From Ixodes scapularis (Eukaryota; Arthropoda; Arachnida; Ixodida; Ixodidae): a stretch of 64,000 bases of DNA. Numbering within the stretch: position 1 is the first letter of the stretch; each line of letters opens with the position of its first letter. Below are positions 62,355 to 64,000 of this stretch, piece by piece. A program made the translations under genes and the position numbers. The notes under the pieces were generated by a model that was given only the letters and a program-made list of their open reading frames with translations, did no database searches and was not told where the DNA came from. The stretch spans positions 129,573,094 through 129,637,093 of the forward strand of contig NW_024609857.1 of assembly GCF_016920785.2 (NCBI RefSeq), in the 5' to 3' direction.

Positions 62355-62660
62355 AGAAAATAGAACACAGGAAAGAGCGCTGAATCCGAACTTATGCATT
62401 GTGAAAGAAAGAGAAAGAGGAAGCTTCAGACATGAAGCCCCCACGCGGACCCACAAGGTAAAAAAAAAAGGAAAATAAAAACAGATACATTACTAAGTTA
62501 GAGTAGAAAAGGATAAAACTGACATTATTAGGTCACGACAAAAAAAAAAAGATAAGAAAAAAGAAGACAGAACAACAACGTGGGCTTCATATTTGGAGGT
62601 TCCTCTTTTTCTTTCTTTCACAATACATAAGTTGGGAGTCAGCGCTCCTTCCTGTGTTTT
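62355..62660. repeat. Nested inverted repeat (~60-bp arms)
   Basis: AACACAGGAAAGAGCGCTGA and CATTGTGAAAGAAAGAGAAA pair with the complementary blocks at 62600-62660. The AGAGCGCT block recalls the PLE ends at 37.95 and 60.15 kb, so it may be PLE-derived. Confidence 0.6.
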
Positions 62661-62836
62661 GTTATCTTCCTCCTGTGCTTGTGCGCTGTTTTAGATATGT
62701 CTCAAGTACCAGCTAGCTCAACTCTATGTTACTACGAGAACAAGCGTCAAATTAGAGCGCTACGGATTGGATTGTTTCGGCTGCACTTGAAGCGGGATGG
62801 CCGAACGAGTCGAGGCCGATCCAAGGCCAGAAGAAA

Positions 62837-63078
62837 ATGGCGGAAGAGAAGGCTCCCGCGCGCGTTCGCTTCTCGATCGATGCTGACATTTATGTGCTAC
62901 GCGAGGTGTACGCCACTAACCCATTCGAGGATTCCAAGAGGTGGACTTCAATTGCCAAAAGGGTTTCCGTCTCCGAAGCAATCGGAAGAATTACTCCACG
63001 CGGGTCATCCTCGACCGGGTTGACCTGCTGCTGGCAGAGTTTAATACGAAGCACAGATTTCCCGGTGACTTTTCGTAA
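62837..63078 (+). pseudogene. Myb/SANT-like DNA-binding ORF of the TIR transposon
   Basis: MAEEKAPARVRFSIDADIYV, LREVYATNPFEDSKRW and TSIAKRVSV form one frame. After a frameshift near 62975, YSTRVILDRVDLLLAEFNTK continues the same domain to TAA at 63076. Two helices with Trp and the 'R.V..R...L' segment suggest a Myb/SANT-like DNA-binding domain such as those carried by DNA transposons, but I am not certain of the family. Inactive copy. Confidence 0.45.
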
Positions 63079-63519
63079 CGTAACGTAAAACAAAAAACAA
63101 ACAAAAAAAAAAAAAAAAAAAAAAAACGGGTCAGTTTGAACGAGTGTTTAGCCACGCAGTAGGAATACGTTACCATGTCAAGAGTTACGACGTATGTTTA
63201 GGCTTAGGAACGGCCAGAATCAGGTACGATCTTTAAAACGGGGCGAGCCCACCACTCATTCTTTGTGAGTTGAGCGAGATAAACCAAAGCGAAAGCCGGT
63301 TGCACTATTCATTGGCAATAAAATTGGCTAATACTGCAGCGACCATGACGAATTTGCTCCGAAGCGAGCGGAAAGGGCGCCGCCATGTTTCGCGACACAA
63401 CCCGGCCCCAAGCAATTGGGGGCCCCACGCTATTTCTTGAATTTCACGTTGGGGGCACGCGCCAACCCAAAACCCCAAACGGAGTCTGGGTTCTGCGCAT
63501 GCCGAGATTCATCGACCGC

Positions 63520-64000
63520 TTCTCGAAGCGGATGGCAGTTCTAAATTCGGGGACGTCTACAAGGTGGCACTGGCAAGGGAACTGGCTACAGAGCAGAGTA
63601 AAGAGCTGCAGAGACAGAGCGGTCCAGATGCCACCGATGTGCATCGGTTGTGGGACAGACAAGTCCAGGAACAGCAGTAACAGCCAGGAGCTGTCTGCTC
63701 TCGATGTGGTTCTTCTGCGCATGAATCTTGTAAGCGTCCATTCCTTAAAGCGAAGTGCTTCAAGTGCGGAAAAGAAGGACACGTCAAAAGAATGTACAGA
63801 GGAGAACACACCAGGGGTAAGCCAAAGAGCCGGCCTAATGTGGGTCCCGGAGTCGTGTGCGTTGTGCGTTGTAACGTAGTCGCGGGGGTGCCACCGGTTA
63901 TGACTTGGTTGGAAATAGCAGGTCACGAGGTAGAGTTGGAGGTTGATACGGTCTCTGCAGATACCTTTAAGCCAGAGGAGGCGCATCGAAAGATTCTACC
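63520..64000 (+). pseudogene. Ty3/gypsy gag-pol fragment: nucleocapsid and protease start
   Basis: The frame reads DVYKVALARELATEQSKEL, then after a TAA (63679) the knuckles CSRCGSSAHESCK and CFKCGKEGHVKRMY (last Cys replaced by Tyr). Next is a protease start, MTWLEIAGHEVELEVDTVS, where DTGS is expected (Gly to Val). It continues beyond the right edge. Confidence 0.75.

Larger units (their letters stand above)
61755..63505. mobile_element. DNA transposon with ~250-300-bp inverted ends and a Myb-like ORF
   Basis: GCGCATGCGCAGAACCC at 61802 pairs with its complement near 63498. Pairing continues through AACATGGCGGC, GCTGCAGTATTAGCCAATTT and GGGCTCGCCCC to TCTGGCCGTT (about 62050 and 63208). 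The left tip extends further (GGGGCCCCAAAGCTTGG). Inside are a Myb/SANT-like ORF and a second, smaller inverted repeat. Confidence 0.75.

Overview
This is a eukaryotic, repeat-saturated window, most like an ixodid tick or related arachnid genome. I infer that from the luciferase-like acyl-CoA synthetase gene, the mixture of Penelope-like, BEL/Pao, I-clade and CR1/Jockey elements, and a tRNA-SINE whose body resembles the abundant hard-tick type. No species can be read from the sequence. There is no bacterial operon structure, rRNA gene or CRISPR array.

The only convincing host gene runs on the minus strand from an ATG at 36382 to beyond the left edge. It is an AMP-dependent (luciferase / 4-coumarate-CoA-ligase superfamily) acyl-CoA synthetase. 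Seven exons are visible (36382-36260, 35600-35399, 34769-34666, 27790-27588, 24931-24763, 24162-23890, 1893-1735). All six junctions have AG acceptors, GT donors and matching phases, giving about 411 residues with the ATP loop, the YGMTETTG motif and GWFRTGD. The C-terminal part (about 130 residues by family length) lies to the left. Its introns hold nearly all the repeats left of 36 kb; intron 6 is 22 kb.

Layout. 2.6 kb: a TA-flanked mariner-like MITE at the centre of a palindrome. 3.0-8.1 kb: a 5-kb element with about 1-kb inverted terminal repeats around a decayed DDE-transposase-like gene. 8.3-9.2, 11.7-13.9 and 19.3-19.9 kb: Penelope-like (PLE) relics, one with a hammerhead-like core. 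9.3-10.0 kb: a 73-bp satellite. 15.2-18.9 kb: a 104-bp satellite in a dimeric (208-bp) higher-order pattern, with no register slip over 35 repeats. 20.5-23.3 kb: a hAT-type element with 8-bp duplications that carries a minisatellite-filled inverted-repeat element. 25.5-26.0 kb: two SINE copies. 28.8-32.0 kb: MITEs, a 1.3-kb fold-back element with a mini-exon in each arm, and a hAT transposase C-terminus.

Right of the host gene (37-64 kb) is a nested transposon graveyard. An I-clade LINE (38.16-45.85 kb) is split by a minus-strand CR1/Jockey LINE. Then come PLE fragments, a fold-back MITE and a SINE with a 12-bp target duplication. A BEL/Pao retrotransposon (49.2-61.7 kb) is interrupted by a 3.0-kb hAT element (itself holding a LINE and a MITE), a 2.3-kb near-perfect palindrome with tRNA-like promoters, and a PLE. 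A TIR transposon with a Myb-like ORF and a Ty3/gypsy gag fragment close the window. Nearly all transposon ORFs carry stops or frameshifts; the main exception is the 500-residue CR1/Jockey reverse transcriptase.
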